The notes: generated by a model from the sequence alone, not told the origin. A stretch of 64,000 nucleotides of DNA from VAZQ01 sp046733355 (GCA_046733355.1 JBKPOZ010000124.1:1-64000); one strand, 5' to 3'. Shown: positions 27,157 through 36,181, numbered from the stretch's first letter. A program made the numbers and translations.

Positions 27157-27262
27157 GATGATTGGCTCCCCCGCTCCTTATTGAGCTATCAAGCGATCTG
27201 AGTTTGTATAGCGCATTCCGGCCTGGATATTGCACGGCCACCCGTGTGAGGAGCGCCTGAGC

Positions 27263-27616
27263 ATGGGCCATCTGTCGACCCACGTTCTCGATACATCCAA
27301 CGGCCGCCCGGCGGCCGCCGTACGGATCGACCTGTCCCGACTTGCCGACGGCGCCTGGACATCGCTGAAGTCGATTCTTACCAATCGGGACGGGCGAACC
27401 GATCAGCAACTGCTGGAAGGGGCCGAGCTCACGGCCGGAAATTACCGCATCGAATTTCACATCGGAGACTACTTTCGCAAAGCCGGCGCGGTTTTGCCTG
27501 ATCCCCCCTTCTTCGACATCGTTCCGGTACAGATCGGCATCGCTGATGTTTCGCTGCATTATCATGTGCCGCTCCTGTGTACCCCCTGGTCCTACACCAC
27601 GTATCGGGGAAGCTGA
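27263..27616 (+). CDS. uraH: 5-hydroxyisourate hydrolase (transthyretin-like UraH)
   Basis: 117 residues, complete. It has the catalytic set of HIU hydrolases: His 7 in LSTHVLD, Arg 45 in DGRTD, His 101 in HYHVPLL and the terminal YRGS. It converts 5-hydroxyisourate, the product of urate oxidation, to OHCU. GAGGAG lies about ten bases upstream of the ATG. It heads an operon that continues with a PotABCD-type importer and a UraD-UraH fusion. Confidence 0.95.
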   Translation: MGHLSTHVLDTSNGRPAAAVRIDLSRLADGAWTSLKSILTNRDGRTDQQLLEGAELTAGNYRIEFHIGDYFRKAGAVLPDPPFFDIVPVQIGIADVSLHYHVPLLCTPWSYTTYRGS

Positions 27617-27619
27617 CGC

Positions 27620-28696
27620 ATGGGAACGCTGCGCGGCCACGAGCTCCGGCTTCAGGCCATCACCCAGCGGTTCGGCGACTTCGTCGCGCTGAGCGACATC
27701 GAGCTCGAGGTCGCTCCCGGCGAGATCGTCGCGCTGCTCGGTCCCTCCGGCTGCGGCAAGTCGACGCTCCTTCGCATCATCTCGGGATTCGTGCGGCAGA
27801 CCGAAGGCAGTGTCCTGTTCGACGGCCAGCCGGTCGATCAGCTGTCTCCACGCCGACGCGGGGTCGGCATCGTGTTTCAGAACTACGCCCTGTTTCCGCA
27901 CATGACGGTTGCCGAAAACGTCGCCTACGGCCTTGAGGCGCGCAAATGGCCGCGCAAGCAAGTCCGGACGCGCGTGGCCGAGATGCTCGCGCTCGTGCAT
28001 ATGAGCGAGTTTGCGCAACGCAAGCCGCGGGAACTGTCAGGCGGGCAGCAGCAGCGCGTCGCATTGGCGCGCTGCCTTGCCATCGATCCCAAGGTGCTGC
28101 TGCTCGACGAGCCGTTCGGCGCGCTCGACAAGAACCTGCGCCTCGACATGCAGATCGAGGTGAAGCGCCTGCAGCGCGCATCGGGCGTGACCACGATTCT
28201 CGTCACGCACGATCAGGAGGAGGCGCTGTCCATGGCCGATCGCATCGCGGTGATGTCGCGCGGCCGCATCGAGCAGGTCTCCTCGCCCGTCGACATCTAC
28301 GATCATCCCAAGACGCTCTTCGTCAACGAGTTTGTCGGCACTGCGAATATGCTGCCCGGAGAATTCACGAAAAAGGGGAGTGCCGCGCGGGTGAGGCTCG
28401 CCGAGGGCATCGGCTTCGATGTGCCGCCCGCGCCCACCCTAAGCGATGGCGCTCGCGTGACGCTGTCAATCAGGCCGGAACGCTTGCGCCTGGTGTCGGA
28501 CGGCGGAGTTTCGGGAACCGTGAAAGCCGTCCTGCCGCTCGGTGCCCACGTCGTCTACGAAATCGAGCTCGGCTGCGGGCTTTCGCTCAAGGTGAGTCAG
28601 GCCCGCGAAGGAGATACCGTAATCCGCCGCAGTGGCGAGCATGTACGGGTTGCACCGACATCGCTCGCGGCCTGTCACGTATTTCAAGCACCGTGA
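27620..28696 (+). CDS. Spermidine/putrescine-type ABC transporter ATPase (PotA-like)
   Basis: 358 residues. Walker A GPSGCGKST, signature LSGGQQQRV and Walker B VLLLDEPFGALD are intact. The C-terminal regulatory TOBE domain is present (SIRPERLRLV). It starts 3 bp after the uraH stop. PotA-like ATPases energise polyamine, Fe(III), 2-aminoethylphosphonate and other importers. Here the neighbours suggest a purine or ureide, which is inference. Confidence 0.92.
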   Translation: MGTLRGHELRLQAITQRFGDFVALSDIELEVAPGEIVALLGPSGCGKSTLLRIISGFVRQTEGSVLFDGQPVDQLSPRRRGVGIVFQNYALFPHMTVAENVAYGLEARKWPRKQVRTRVAEMLALVHMSEFAQRKPRELSGGQQQRVALARCLAIDPKVLLLDEPFGALDKNLRLDMQIEVKRLQRASGVTTILVTHDQEEALSMADRIAVMSRGRIEQVSSPVDIYDHPKTLFVNEFVGTANMLPGEFTKKGSAARVRLAEGIGFDVPPAPTLSDGARVTLSIRPERLRLVSDGGVSGTVKAVLPLGAHVVYEIELGCGLSLKVSQAREGDTVIRRSGEHVRVAPTSLAACHVFQAP

Positions 28697-28713
28697 GAGT
28701 TGAGGAGACCGAT

Positions 28714-29763
28714 ATGAACATTCATCCCAATCGGCGGAAACTTTTGCAGGGTGCTGCGGCACTGGGCGCGGGGTTTGCGATTGCGCAGCGCGCATTGGCG
28801 CAATCCAAGACGCTGGTTGCCGCGACTTTCCCGGGCACCTGGAACGAGGCCGACCGCAACGTCATCGCGCCCGCCTTCAAAGCGGCAACCGGCGCCGCGG
28901 TAACGCAATCCATCATACTGGGCACCGATCAGGTGGCGCGGTTGACGGCTGCCAAGGGCAGCAAGCCGCCCTTCGACGTGGCCTTCTTCGACACGCCACA
29001 GGTGCTCGACGCGGTGAAGGACGGGCTGATCGTCGAATACCCGGCAGCCCGGTCGCCTCATTTCAAGACGCTCATTCCCAAGTTTCAGGACAAATGGGGG
29101 CCGAAGATCACCATGCAGGTGGTCGGCATCGGCTATAACCCCAAAAAAATTTCCACGCCGCCCAAGAGCTGGGACGAGCTGTGGGATGCGAAATACAAGG
29201 GGCGGGTGGGGCTCACGGCGCTGAACAGCCAGCTCGGCATCGCTTTTCTCGCCGAGCTCAACCGCATCAAGGGCGGCAGCGAGACCGATTTCGAGCCGGC
29301 ATTCAAGGCATTGCGCGAGCTGCTGCCGAACGTCGGCGCCATTGCGGCCAATCTGGGCGCTTACGCCACGTTATGGCAGCAGGAGCAAATCGACATCGCG
29401 CCCTACAATTTCAATTTCGTGCAGACGCTCAAGGCCAAGGACGTGCCGGTTGAATTGGCAATCCCGCAGACCGGCGCCGTGGGCTGGGAGACGAGCCTGC
29501 ATCTCGTCGCCAACGCACAGGAGCCTGAGCTCGCGGTGAAATACATCGACATTCATCTCGATCCCGCGATCCAGGCCAAGCTCATGCTGGCTCCCTACGA
29601 TGTGATCCCGACGAGCTCTCAGGTGAAGCTCGAGGGGCCGATCACCAAATCGATCGCGCAATCGCAAGACGACCTCGCGAAGATCCGCGGGTTCGATTGG
29701 GAGAAGCTCAATCCGCAGCGCGGGGCGCTGATCGAGCGCTTCAACCGCGAGATCAGGATCTGA
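28714..29763 (+). CDS. Periplasmic binding protein of the PotABCD-type importer
   Basis: 349 residues, type II periplasmic-binding fold (PotD/AfuA-like). A signal with NRRKLLQGAAALGAG and a cut near ALAQ precedes TLVAATFPGTWNEAD. FFDTPQVLDAVKDGLI and VGIGYNPKKI are the ligand-cleft segments, and GRVGLTALNSQLGIAFLAEL follows. TGAGGAG precedes the ATG at 28,714. The frame is open far upstream but that part is antisense-like noise inside the ATPase gene. Confidence 0.9.
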   Translation: MNIHPNRRKLLQGAAALGAGFAIAQRALAQSKTLVAATFPGTWNEADRNVIAPAFKAATGAAVTQSIILGTDQVARLTAAKGSKPPFDVAFFDTPQVLDAVKDGLIVEYPAARSPHFKTLIPKFQDKWGPKITMQVVGIGYNPKKISTPPKSWDELWDAKYKGRVGLTALNSQLGIAFLAELNRIKGGSETDFEPAFKALRELLPNVGAIAANLGAYATLWQQEQIDIAPYNFNFVQTLKAKDVPVELAIPQTGAVGWETSLHLVANAQEPELAVKYIDIHLDPAIQAKLMLAPYDVIPTSSQVKLEGPITKSIAQSQDDLAKIRGFDWEKLNPQRGALIERFNREIRI

Positions 29764-29770
29764 ACCAGCG

Positions 29771-30604
29771 GTGAACGATCGGCAATCCGCGCTGGCGCTG
29801 CCGCTCGCGGCGCTGTTTGTCGCATTCTTCATCGCGCCGCTCTGCATCCTCGTCGCCCTGTCCTTGCATGGCGAGGCGGCGATGCGGACGTGGACGCTTG
29901 CGAATTATACGAAATTCTTCACCGACTCCTTCAACTACTCGATTCTGTGGCAGACCCTGCTGCTCGGGCTCAAGGCAACCATCGTGTGCCTCCTGTTCGC
30001 CTATCCGCTCGCATGGGTCTGCGTGCGCGCCGGCATGGGATTGCAGCGCATCATTGTGTTCCTGGTGATTCTGCCGATCCTCACGAGCGTGGTGGTGCGC
30101 ACGTTCGCCTGGATCGTGATTCTCGGCCGGCAAGGCGTGCTCAACCAGATCTGGCTCGCGCTCGGCGGCGGCGAGCCGTTGCGGCTTCTTTACACCGAGA
30201 CCGGGCTCATCATGGTGCTCGCGCAGGTACAGATGCCGCTGATGGCGCTGCCGATCATCACGGTGATGTCGAAGATCGACCAAAACCTCACCGATGTCTC
30301 GCGCGTGCTCGGCGCGGGCGAATGGCGCACCTTCTGGCGCGTCACCATGCCGCTGTCGCTGCCTGGGGTGATTGCGGGCTGCATCCTCACCTACACGGCC
30401 TGCATCACCGCGTTCGTGTCGCAAACGCTTATCGGCGGCGCGCGGCTCATCTACATGCCGCTCCACATTTATCAGCAGGCGATCGGCGCGAATAACTGGC
30501 CGTTTGCGGCGGCGATTTCCGTCATCTTCATGGTTGCGGTGCTGATCATTCTGGCCGTGATCGGCGTAATCGGCCGCAGGACCGAGACATATGCCCGCGC
30601 CTAG
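29771..30604 (+). CDS. ABC transporter permease, PotB-like
   Basis: 277 residues with six predicted membrane segments and the cytosolic EAA loop (DVSRVLGAGEWRTFWRVTMP). The GTG start lies 7 bp after the binding-protein stop. It forms the membrane channel with the next gene, which it overlaps by 14 bp. Confidence 0.9.
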   Translation: MNDRQSALALPLAALFVAFFIAPLCILVALSLHGEAAMRTWTLANYTKFFTDSFNYSILWQTLLLGLKATIVCLLFAYPLAWVCVRAGMGLQRIIVFLVILPILTSVVVRTFAWIVILGRQGVLNQIWLALGGGEPLRLLYTETGLIMVLAQVQMPLMALPIITVMSKIDQNLTDVSRVLGAGEWRTFWRVTMPLSLPGVIAGCILTYTACITAFVSQTLIGGARLIYMPLHIYQQAIGANNWPFAAAISVIFMVAVLIILAVIGVIGRRTETYARA

Positions 30605-31409
30605 GCCGCCGGTTGACTGGGAAGGCCTGTCGCTGCGGCTCGTGTTCGGCACGCTCACCGCCGTGGCGGTCATTTTTCTCGTCGCGCCCACGCTCATCGT
30701 GCTGCTCACTTCTTTTACCGCCTCGGAATCTTTGCGCTTTCCGCCGCCCGGGCTCTCCCTGCGCTGGTATTACGCGCTGCTTGATGCCGACCAGATGCAG
30801 CGCGCGGCCTGGAATACGCTCGTCGTCGCGGTATGGACCACCGTGATCTCGGTCGTTCTCGGCGCCGGCGCCTCTCTCGCCATCGCGCGCAGCCGCGCCA
30901 AATGGGTGCGCGCAGCCGACCTTCTGTTCATGTCGCCGCTTCTGCTGCCGGCGCTCTCGTTCGGGTTTGCCGCGCTGGTCTACGTGCACCGGCTCGGCTT
31001 CTCCCCGAACATCCCGTTCCTGGTGGTTGGCCACGTCATCGTCTGCGTGCCGTTCGTGCTGCGCACGACGGTTGCGGCGCTCACCCAGCTCGATCCCGCC
31101 TTGCTCGACGCGAGCGCAAGCCTCGGCGCGAGGGGCTGGACGACCTTCCGGCGTGTCACGCTGCCGTTGATCGCGCCCGGGCTCGGCGCCGGCGCTTTTC
31201 TCGCCTTCATGGCCTCGTTCGACAACATTCCGGTGTCGTTGTTTCTGGCGGACGAGCGCAGCGAGATGCTGCCCATTCACCTCTGGCAGCAGATCGAGAC
31301 CAATCTCGACGTGCGCACTGCTGCCGCTTCGGGCCTGATCATCGCCTTCACCTTGATCCTGATGATTGTGACCGAACGCATGGCGGGCCTGAGCCGCCAG
31401 ATGCGGTGA
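30591..31409 (+). CDS. ABC transporter permease, PotC-like
   Basis: 272 residues with six predicted membrane segments and the EAA loop (DASASLGARGWTTFRRVTLP). The VSLFLADERSEMLP stretch is typical of PotC-type permeases. It overlaps the preceding permease by 14 bp. A repeat-rich 234-bp gap follows before the UraD-UraH gene. Confidence 0.9.
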   Translation: MPAPRPPVDWEGLSLRLVFGTLTAVAVIFLVAPTLIVLLTSFTASESLRFPPPGLSLRWYYALLDADQMQRAAWNTLVVAVWTTVISVVLGAGASLAIARSRAKWVRAADLLFMSPLLLPALSFGFAALVYVHRLGFSPNIPFLVVGHVIVCVPFVLRTTVAALTQLDPALLDASASLGARGWTTFRRVTLPLIAPGLGAGAFLAFMASFDNIPVSLFLADERSEMLPIHLWQQIETNLDVRTAAASGLIIAFTLILMIVTERMAGLSRQMR

Positions 31410-31438
31410 TGCGACATGCCGAAGACACCTATATCAGC

Positions 31439-31619
31439 CCGTCATCCTGAGGAGCGAGCGAGCGAAGCGAGCGAGCCTCGAAGGATGAACGGCCACAACT
31501 CGGGCCTTATCTACCGATCTCGGGTTTACCCGAGATCGGATCATGAGTGCGCAAGTCGGGCAGGACAGGCTCGACTTGCGGTGGCTCGGCGCGTTGCGCC
31601 GAGCACCTCAGGATGACGG
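31439..31619. repeat. Composite palindromic repeat (gtcatcctgag...ctcaggatgacgg)
   Basis: Outer arms gtcatcctgag and ctcaggatgac. Inside are a gagcgagcgaagcgagcgag run, a perfect 11-bp hairpin (ccgatctcggg / cccgagatcgg) and ctcggcgcgttgcgccgag. The right end recurs at the very start of the window. It may separate the transporter genes from the downstream fusion gene in mRNA stability. Confidence 0.85.
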
Positions 31620-31643
31620 TGCAAGAGCCGCGTTTGTGAAAAG

Positions 31644-32528
31644 ATGGTGCGCTTCTCGCTCGATCAGCTCAATTGCATGGCGCCGGCGGAATTCGTTCGA
31701 GCGCTCGGCGGCATCTTTGAGCATTCGCCTTGGGTGGCGGAAGCGATCGTCGGTCAGAGACCGTTTGCCAGCCTTGCCGCGCTGCATGAGGCGATGACGA
31801 AAACGGTGCGCGCGGTGGACGATGCACAGAAACTCGCTTTCCTGAGGCGGCATCCGGAGCTTGCCGGCAGAGCCGCGCAGGCAGGGAGCATGACGCCGGA
31901 CTCAACACGCGAGCAGGACAGCGCCGGCCTCAATCGTCTGGGAGCGGAAGAATTCGAGCGATTTGGCGCGCTCAATAGGGCCTATAATGACAAGTTCGGC
32001 TTCCCCTTCATCATTTGCGTGCGCCGGCACTCGAAAGACTCGATCTTTCGCCAGTTCGAGAGGCGCTTGCAAAACTCCATAGCTACCGAGCTTGAGGCAG
32101 CCCTCGCTGAAATCTTTCGCATCACCGCCCTGCGCCTCGACCAGCATGTCACTGCCGACGATCGGCTCAACGTGCACGGCTTCATGGACGTGCATGTGAT
32201 CGACCTGAAGCGGGGACTGCCCGCGGCGGGGCTCGCGTTGGAATTGCGCGAGCTTTCCGGCTCAGGCTCCGATCGTCTGTTGACGTCCTCCGTGATCAAT
32301 GCGCGTGGATCGACCGACATTCCATTTTTTGAGCATTGCCCGATTCCGATCGGCCGTTACGAGCTCCGGTTTTCTGTAGGCGATTATCACGCGCGCCAGC
32401 GCGAGGCATCGAGGCCGCTCTTCCTCGATGTCGTGCCGGTGCGGTTTGCGGTCGCCGACCCGGAGGGTCGTTACCACATCCCGCTGCGCATCACGCCGTG
32501 GAGCTACACGGCGTATCGCGGCCAATGA
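31644..32528 (+). CDS. uraD-uraH: OHCU decarboxylase fused to a degenerate HIU hydrolase domain
   Basis: 294 residues. Residues 1-165 are a complete OHCU decarboxylase: FEHSPWVA (His 27), HPELAG (His 70), STREQDSAGLNRL (Glu 90, Gln 91) and FGFPFI. Residues 175-294 are a transthyretin-like UraH domain. His 184 and His 278 are kept, but the active-site Arg is Ser (223, in RGSTD) and the chain ends YRGQ instead of YRGS. The decarboxylase should work; the UraH half is probably inactive or altered, while an intact UraH is encoded 4 kb upstream. UraD turns OHCU into S-allantoin. Confidence 0.93.
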   Translation: MVRFSLDQLNCMAPAEFVRALGGIFEHSPWVAEAIVGQRPFASLAALHEAMTKTVRAVDDAQKLAFLRRHPELAGRAAQAGSMTPDSTREQDSAGLNRLGAEEFERFGALNRAYNDKFGFPFIICVRRHSKDSIFRQFERRLQNSIATELEAALAEIFRITALRLDQHVTADDRLNVHGFMDVHVIDLKRGLPAAGLALELRELSGSGSDRLLTSSVINARGSTDIPFFEHCPIPIGRYELRFSVGDYHARQREASRPLFLDVVPVRFAVADPEGRYHIPLRITPWSYTAYRGQ

Positions 32529-32537
32529 CGCAGCTGA

Positions 32538-32888
32538 TCAGCTCGGTTCGTGCTCGCCGCCTTGTGGCGCAGTGGGTGGGCTCTCGGGTCGCTCCCGTTT
32601 GCCCGGGGCGAGCGCTGTCACCGCGGTCTGCAGCGCCGCGAGGCCCGCGGCAACTGCCGCCGCTTTCGCCGCCTTTTTCGCCACGTTCTTGAGCTGCGAA
32701 GGCGTTTTCGGAGCTTGTTTCGGCTTGCCGGGTGGCTTCGATGCAGCTTTCGCCCTGCCGGCCTTCGCGGAGCCGGCCTTCGCCCGCGACGTGGCCTTGG
32801 CTTTGGACCGCGAGGCTCTTGACCCCGATTTGGCTGCGCTCCGTTTCGCCGCTTTCTTCCTACTGGTCTTCCTGGATGCTTTCCTCAT
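32538..32888 (-). CDS. Lysine/alanine-rich histone H1-like basic protein
   Basis: 116 residues made almost wholly of Lys, Ala, Arg, Ser and Pro. Residues 1-50 are SRKKAAKRSAAK-like repeats, then a PGKPKQAPKTP linker, then a helical NVAKKAAKAAAVAAGLAAL segment. It resembles the H1-like C-terminal tails of bacterial nucleoid proteins. GGGAGA precedes the ATG, and it fits neatly between two convergent genes. Compositional bias means an artefact cannot be fully excluded. DNA or RNA binding is inference. Confidence 0.65.
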   Translation of the reverse strand: MRKASRKTSRKKAAKRSAAKSGSRASRSKAKATSRAKAGSAKAGRAKAASKPPGKPKQAPKTPSQLKNVAKKAAKAAAVAAGLAALQTAVTALAPGKRERPESPPTAPQGGEHEPS

Positions 32889-32924
32889 GCATGTCTCCCT
32901 GCAGTCAACACTCTGTCCCTATTT

Positions 32925-33566
32925 TCACGCCGGCGCAACCGTACCGCGTTCAATGCGATATGCGCGCGAGAGCAGGTCTGCAATGTGCCCCTCGTTGGAT
33001 TCGGCGATCAGCATGGCGCGGCCGTGCGCCTTGAGGCTCGCCAGCACTTCGCCCAGCCGGCGCGCGAGCGCCGGCGCCAGACCTTCAAAGGGCTCATCGA
33101 GCAGCAGGATGCGTCTGCCCGCCATGAGCGCGCGCGCGAGCGCCACCATCTTCTGTTGCCCGCCGGAAAGCTGCAGCGAGCTGCGCCGCCGCAACGACGC
33201 AAGCTCGGGCATGATGGAGAAAACCCATTCCATGCGCCCGGCCGCGTCGTCGCTGCGCGCTGTCCAGGTGGGCAGCAATATATTTTCCTCGACGTTGAAT
33301 TCGGGAACGAGCCGCCGGTCTTCCGGCATGTAGCCGATACCGTGACGCACGCGGTCATGCGGTTGCAGTGTGAGCAAATCAGTCGCGTCGAGCTCGACCC
33401 TGCCGCTGGCCGGAATGCTGCCCATGAGCGCGCGCAAGAGCGTTGTTTTGCCGGCACCGTTGCGGCCGATGAGCCCGCACATCTCGCCTTCGCTCACCTC
33501 GAGGGAGGCGTTGCGCACAACCGGCACCGGTCCAATAGCCACGTCGAGCTTGCTCACCCTAAGCAT
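32925..33566 (-). CDS. livF: Liv-type ABC transporter ATPase LivF (second system)
   Basis: 213 residues. Walker A GRNGAGKTT, signature LSGGQQKMV and Walker B ILLLDEPFEGLAP are intact. It is shorter than usual (230-240) at the C-terminus, ending after YRIERGTVAPA. I start at the ATG before LRVSKLD, which overlaps the livG end by 8 bp. Confidence 0.92.
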   Translation of the reverse strand: MLRVSKLDVAIGPVPVVRNASLEVSEGEMCGLIGRNGAGKTTLLRALMGSIPASGRVELDATDLLTLQPHDRVRHGIGYMPEDRRLVPEFNVEENILLPTWTARSDDAAGRMEWVFSIMPELASLRRRSSLQLSGGQQKMVALARALMAGRRILLLDEPFEGLAPALARRLGEVLASLKAHGRAMLIAESNEGHIADLLSRAYRIERGTVAPA

Positions 33567-34341
33567 GAACAGGCTCCGCGCTCGGCGTCCTGGTGCCACT
33601 TATCAGGTTTTGCACGCGCGTATCCCCGAGAGCCTGCGCGGGCGTGCCATCTGCAATCACTGTACCGTCATAGAACGCGAGGACGCGATCTGCGAAGCGC
33701 CCCACGATCTCCATGTCATGCTCCACGAACAGCACCGTAAGCCTGCGGCTCTTGAGCGCCGACATCACCACCTGCATCAGATCGAATTTCTCTTCGATGG
33801 AGATGCCGCTTGTGGGCTCGTCGAGCAGCAGAATGCGCGGGGTGCCGACGACCGCCATGGCGATGTCGAGAAGCTTGCGCACCCCTTGTGGCAGCGTGGA
33901 AGCACGCGCCTGCCGATATGGCGCGATGCGGAACAGCTCGATGTTTTCCTCGGCCTCACGCAACGCCGCGGGCGAGCGCAGAGGCATGAGCATGCGCCGA
34001 AGCGCGCCGGCGGACGCCTGCGCGAGCGCAGCCGCAGCGCACATGTTCTCGAAGACCGTTAGCGAAGGAAACACCTGCGCTACCTGAAAGGAACGGGAGA
34101 TGCCGAGCCGCGTGATCTCGCGCGAGGGCCGCCCGGTGATGTCGCGCGTTTCGAACAAGATGCTGCCTTTGCTGGGGCGCAGGTGGCCGGTGATCATGTT
34201 GATAAAGGTGGTTTTGCCCGCGCCGTTCGCCCCGATGATGCCGATCGTCTGCTGCGGCGGGACGTCGAGCGTAATATCGCGGGCCGCAACGACTGCACCA
34301 AAGGTTTTCTCCAGGGCGCGCACCGAGAGAATTGGCGTCAT
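33559..34341 (-). CDS. livG: Liv-type ABC transporter ATPase LivG (second system)
   Basis: 260 residues. Walker A GANGAGKTT and Walker B ILLLDEPTSGIS are intact; the signature position reads LPQGVRKLLDIAMA, a looser form of LSGG. The long insert SAGALRRMLMPLRSP is typical of LivG. The ATG overlaps the livM stop (ATGA). Confidence 0.92.
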   Translation of the reverse strand: MTPILSVRALEKTFGAVVAARDITLDVPPQQTIGIIGANGAGKTTFINMITGHLRPSKGSILFETRDITGRPSREITRLGISRSFQVAQVFPSLTVFENMCAAAALAQASAGALRRMLMPLRSPAALREAEENIELFRIAPYRQARASTLPQGVRKLLDIAMAVVGTPRILLLDEPTSGISIEEKFDLMQVVMSALKSRRLTVLFVEHDMEIVGRFADRVLAFYDGTVIADGTPAQALGDTRVQNLISGTRTPSAEPVHA

Positions 34342-35279
34342 GAGGTCTTCTCCTGGCGCCGGAAATGCTGCCAGACCGAGCTCAGCCCCTCAGGCACGAA
34401 CAGAATGGTCAGAAGTAAGACGGAGCCGAGAATCATCTGCCAGGTGCCGGGCAGGAGATTGACAGCGATCGAGCGCACCAGCTCGAAAATGAGCGAGGCA
34501 ACAAACGCGCCCGCAATGGAGCCAGCGCCCGCCAGGATGGTGACAAACACGAAACCTCCGGAGGTCGTCCAGTAGGCCATGCTCGGATCCACATGGCCGA
34601 TGACCAGTGCAGCGAGCGCGCCGCCCACGCCAGCGAGAATGCCGGAAATGACCAGCTTGACGTGGATGAGCCGATTGACGGAGACGCCAAGAAATTCGAG
34701 GCGGATTTCATTATCCCGCACCGGAACGGCGAGCGCCCCGGCGAGCGTGCGCAGGTAGGCGGTGACCAGCAAGGCCGCGACGGCGCAGGTGCCGAGCACC
34801 AGCCAGAACAATGCGAGATCGAGCATGTCTCCATGGGGCCGATAATTCAGGAAAGTGCCGGCTTCCACATGAAATCCATCGGTCGAGCCGAGCGTCTCCG
34901 TCTTCACCAGCACGCCATAGAGGATCATGGACATCGCGAGGCTGAGCATGGCAAAGAAAATGTCGCGGTAGCGCGCGAGCAGGAACCCGAGCAGCCACGC
35001 GACAAAACCGGCCGCGCCGGCGGCAGCAAGGATCATAAGAAACACGTCCCGCACGCCAGCGTAGCGGGCGAGCAGCGCGACGCAGTAAGCACCGATGGCA
35101 GAGAAGAGAGCCTGCCCGAAGGGCACCAGGCCGGCGCGCCACAGGATGATCAAGCCGAGCACCACCAGCGCATTGGCAAAGGCCACAGTGGCAAGCGAGA
35201 CGAGCCAGATCGGGAGCAGCGGCGCTATGGCGGCCAGGATAACGAAGGCAAGGCTGCCAAAAAGATCGCCGCGCAACAT
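34338..35279 (-). CDS. livM: Liv-type ABC transporter permease LivM (second system)
   Basis: 313 residues with about nine membrane segments. WRAGLVPFGQALFSAIGAY is the LivM signature, and RDNEIRLEFLGVSVNRLIHVK the cytosolic coupling loop. The C-terminus FVPEGLSSVWQ is family-typical. It lies 5 bp downstream of livH. Confidence 0.92.
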   Translation of the reverse strand: MLRGDLFGSLAFVILAAIAPLLPIWLVSLATVAFANALVVLGLIILWRAGLVPFGQALFSAIGAYCVALLARYAGVRDVFLMILAAAGAAGFVAWLLGFLLARYRDIFFAMLSLAMSMILYGVLVKTETLGSTDGFHVEAGTFLNYRPHGDMLDLALFWLVLGTCAVAALLVTAYLRTLAGALAVPVRDNEIRLEFLGVSVNRLIHVKLVISGILAGVGGALAALVIGHVDPSMAYWTTSGGFVFVTILAGAGSIAGAFVASLIFELVRSIAVNLLPGTWQMILGSVLLLTILFVPEGLSSVWQHFRRQEKTS

Positions 35280-35284
35280 TGTCT

Positions 35285-36181
35285 TCAGATCTTCCGTGGC
35301 GCTGCGCGCGTAAACAGGCCGTAGGGCCGAAACACCAGAACAAGCGCCATTACCGCATAGATCACGAACAGCTCCAGCTGCGGGAACAGGTGGACAGCCG
35401 CGGCGCGCGCGAGACCTACGATCAGCGCGCCGACGAGCGCGCCTTCAACGGAGCCCATCCCGCCGGTTGCGACCACCGCAAAGGCCAGCACGATGACCTC
35501 GACGCCGATGCCAAGCGTTACGGAGATTTTCGGGGCCATAACGGCTCCGCCGATCGCGCCCAGGATGGCGCCGAGCGCGAATGTGACGGTGAACACCACC
35601 GTCACGTTGATGCCGAATGCGGCTGCGGTCTCGCGATCGTAGATCACAACCGTGAGCAAGCGGCCATAACGGGTGTGTTTCAGCGCCCAATAGGTGAGTA
35701 CCGCCAGGGATGTGGCGAGCAGGACGAGAAGGATGTCGTAGTTGGAGAGGACGAGGTCGCCGATTTCGACACTGCCGGCCGCGACCATGGGCTGATAGGC
35801 GGCATAAGACTGCGGTCCCCAGATCAGCACGATCACGTCTTCCAGAATGAGAAAGGCCGCATAGGTGACGAGCACCACGATCACCTCATCCTTTCCGTAG
35901 ACGAGGCGCAGGATGCCGCGCTCGAGCACAAAGCCGAGGACAAGACCGATGCCGGCGGCAACCAGCAGCATGAACAGGAAGCCGCCTGCGTCGGGCAGGC
36001 CGCGATCGTAATAGATGCCCACCGCGGTGGCCGCGCCGTAAGCTCCAAATGCGTAAAACGAGCCGTGCGTGACGTTGAGAATCTTCATTACGCCGAAGAT
36101 CAAAGTGAGCCCCACCGCCACCAGAAAAAGGTAGGCGGCATAGACAAGGCCATCCGTCACAATGGCGAACAGGGTCAGCAC
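35285..36181 (-). CDS. livH: Liv-type ABC transporter permease LivH (second system)
   Basis: 298 residues with about eight membrane segments. The signature LTLIFGVMKILNVTHGSFY lies near the N-terminus and RPYGLFTR at the C-terminus. The start is GTG with GAGGTCG upstream. A palindromic repeat separates it from the binding-protein gene upstream. Confidence 0.92.
   Translation of the reverse strand: MLTLFAIVTDGLVYAAYLFLVAVGLTLIFGVMKILNVTHGSFYAFGAYGAATAVGIYYDRGLPDAGGFLFMLLVAAGIGLVLGFVLERGILRLVYGKDEVIVVLVTYAAFLILEDVIVLIWGPQSYAAYQPMVAAGSVEIGDLVLSNYDILLVLLATSLAVLTYWALKHTRYGRLLTVVIYDRETAAAFGINVTVVFTVTFALGAILGAIGGAVMAPKISVTLGIGVEVIVLAFAVVATGGMGSVEGALVGALIVGLARAAAVHLFPQLELFVIYAVMALVLVFRPYGLFTRAAPRKI

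Noticed and set aside
27157..27262. Sigma-54 promoter between the M20 enzyme and uraH
   Set aside because: A tggatattgca string is present but the spacing between GG and GC is far too short for -24/-12 elements.
27946..28713. Long N-terminal extension of the PotD-like binding protein
   Set aside because: It overlaps the PotA-like gene out of frame and is Arg/Ala-rich; the ATG at 28,714 has TGAGGAG and a signal peptide.
31439..31619. Possible insertion sequence remnant
   Set aside because: There are inverted ends but no transposase-coding sequence, and the size and nested dyads fit a palindromic extragenic repeat.
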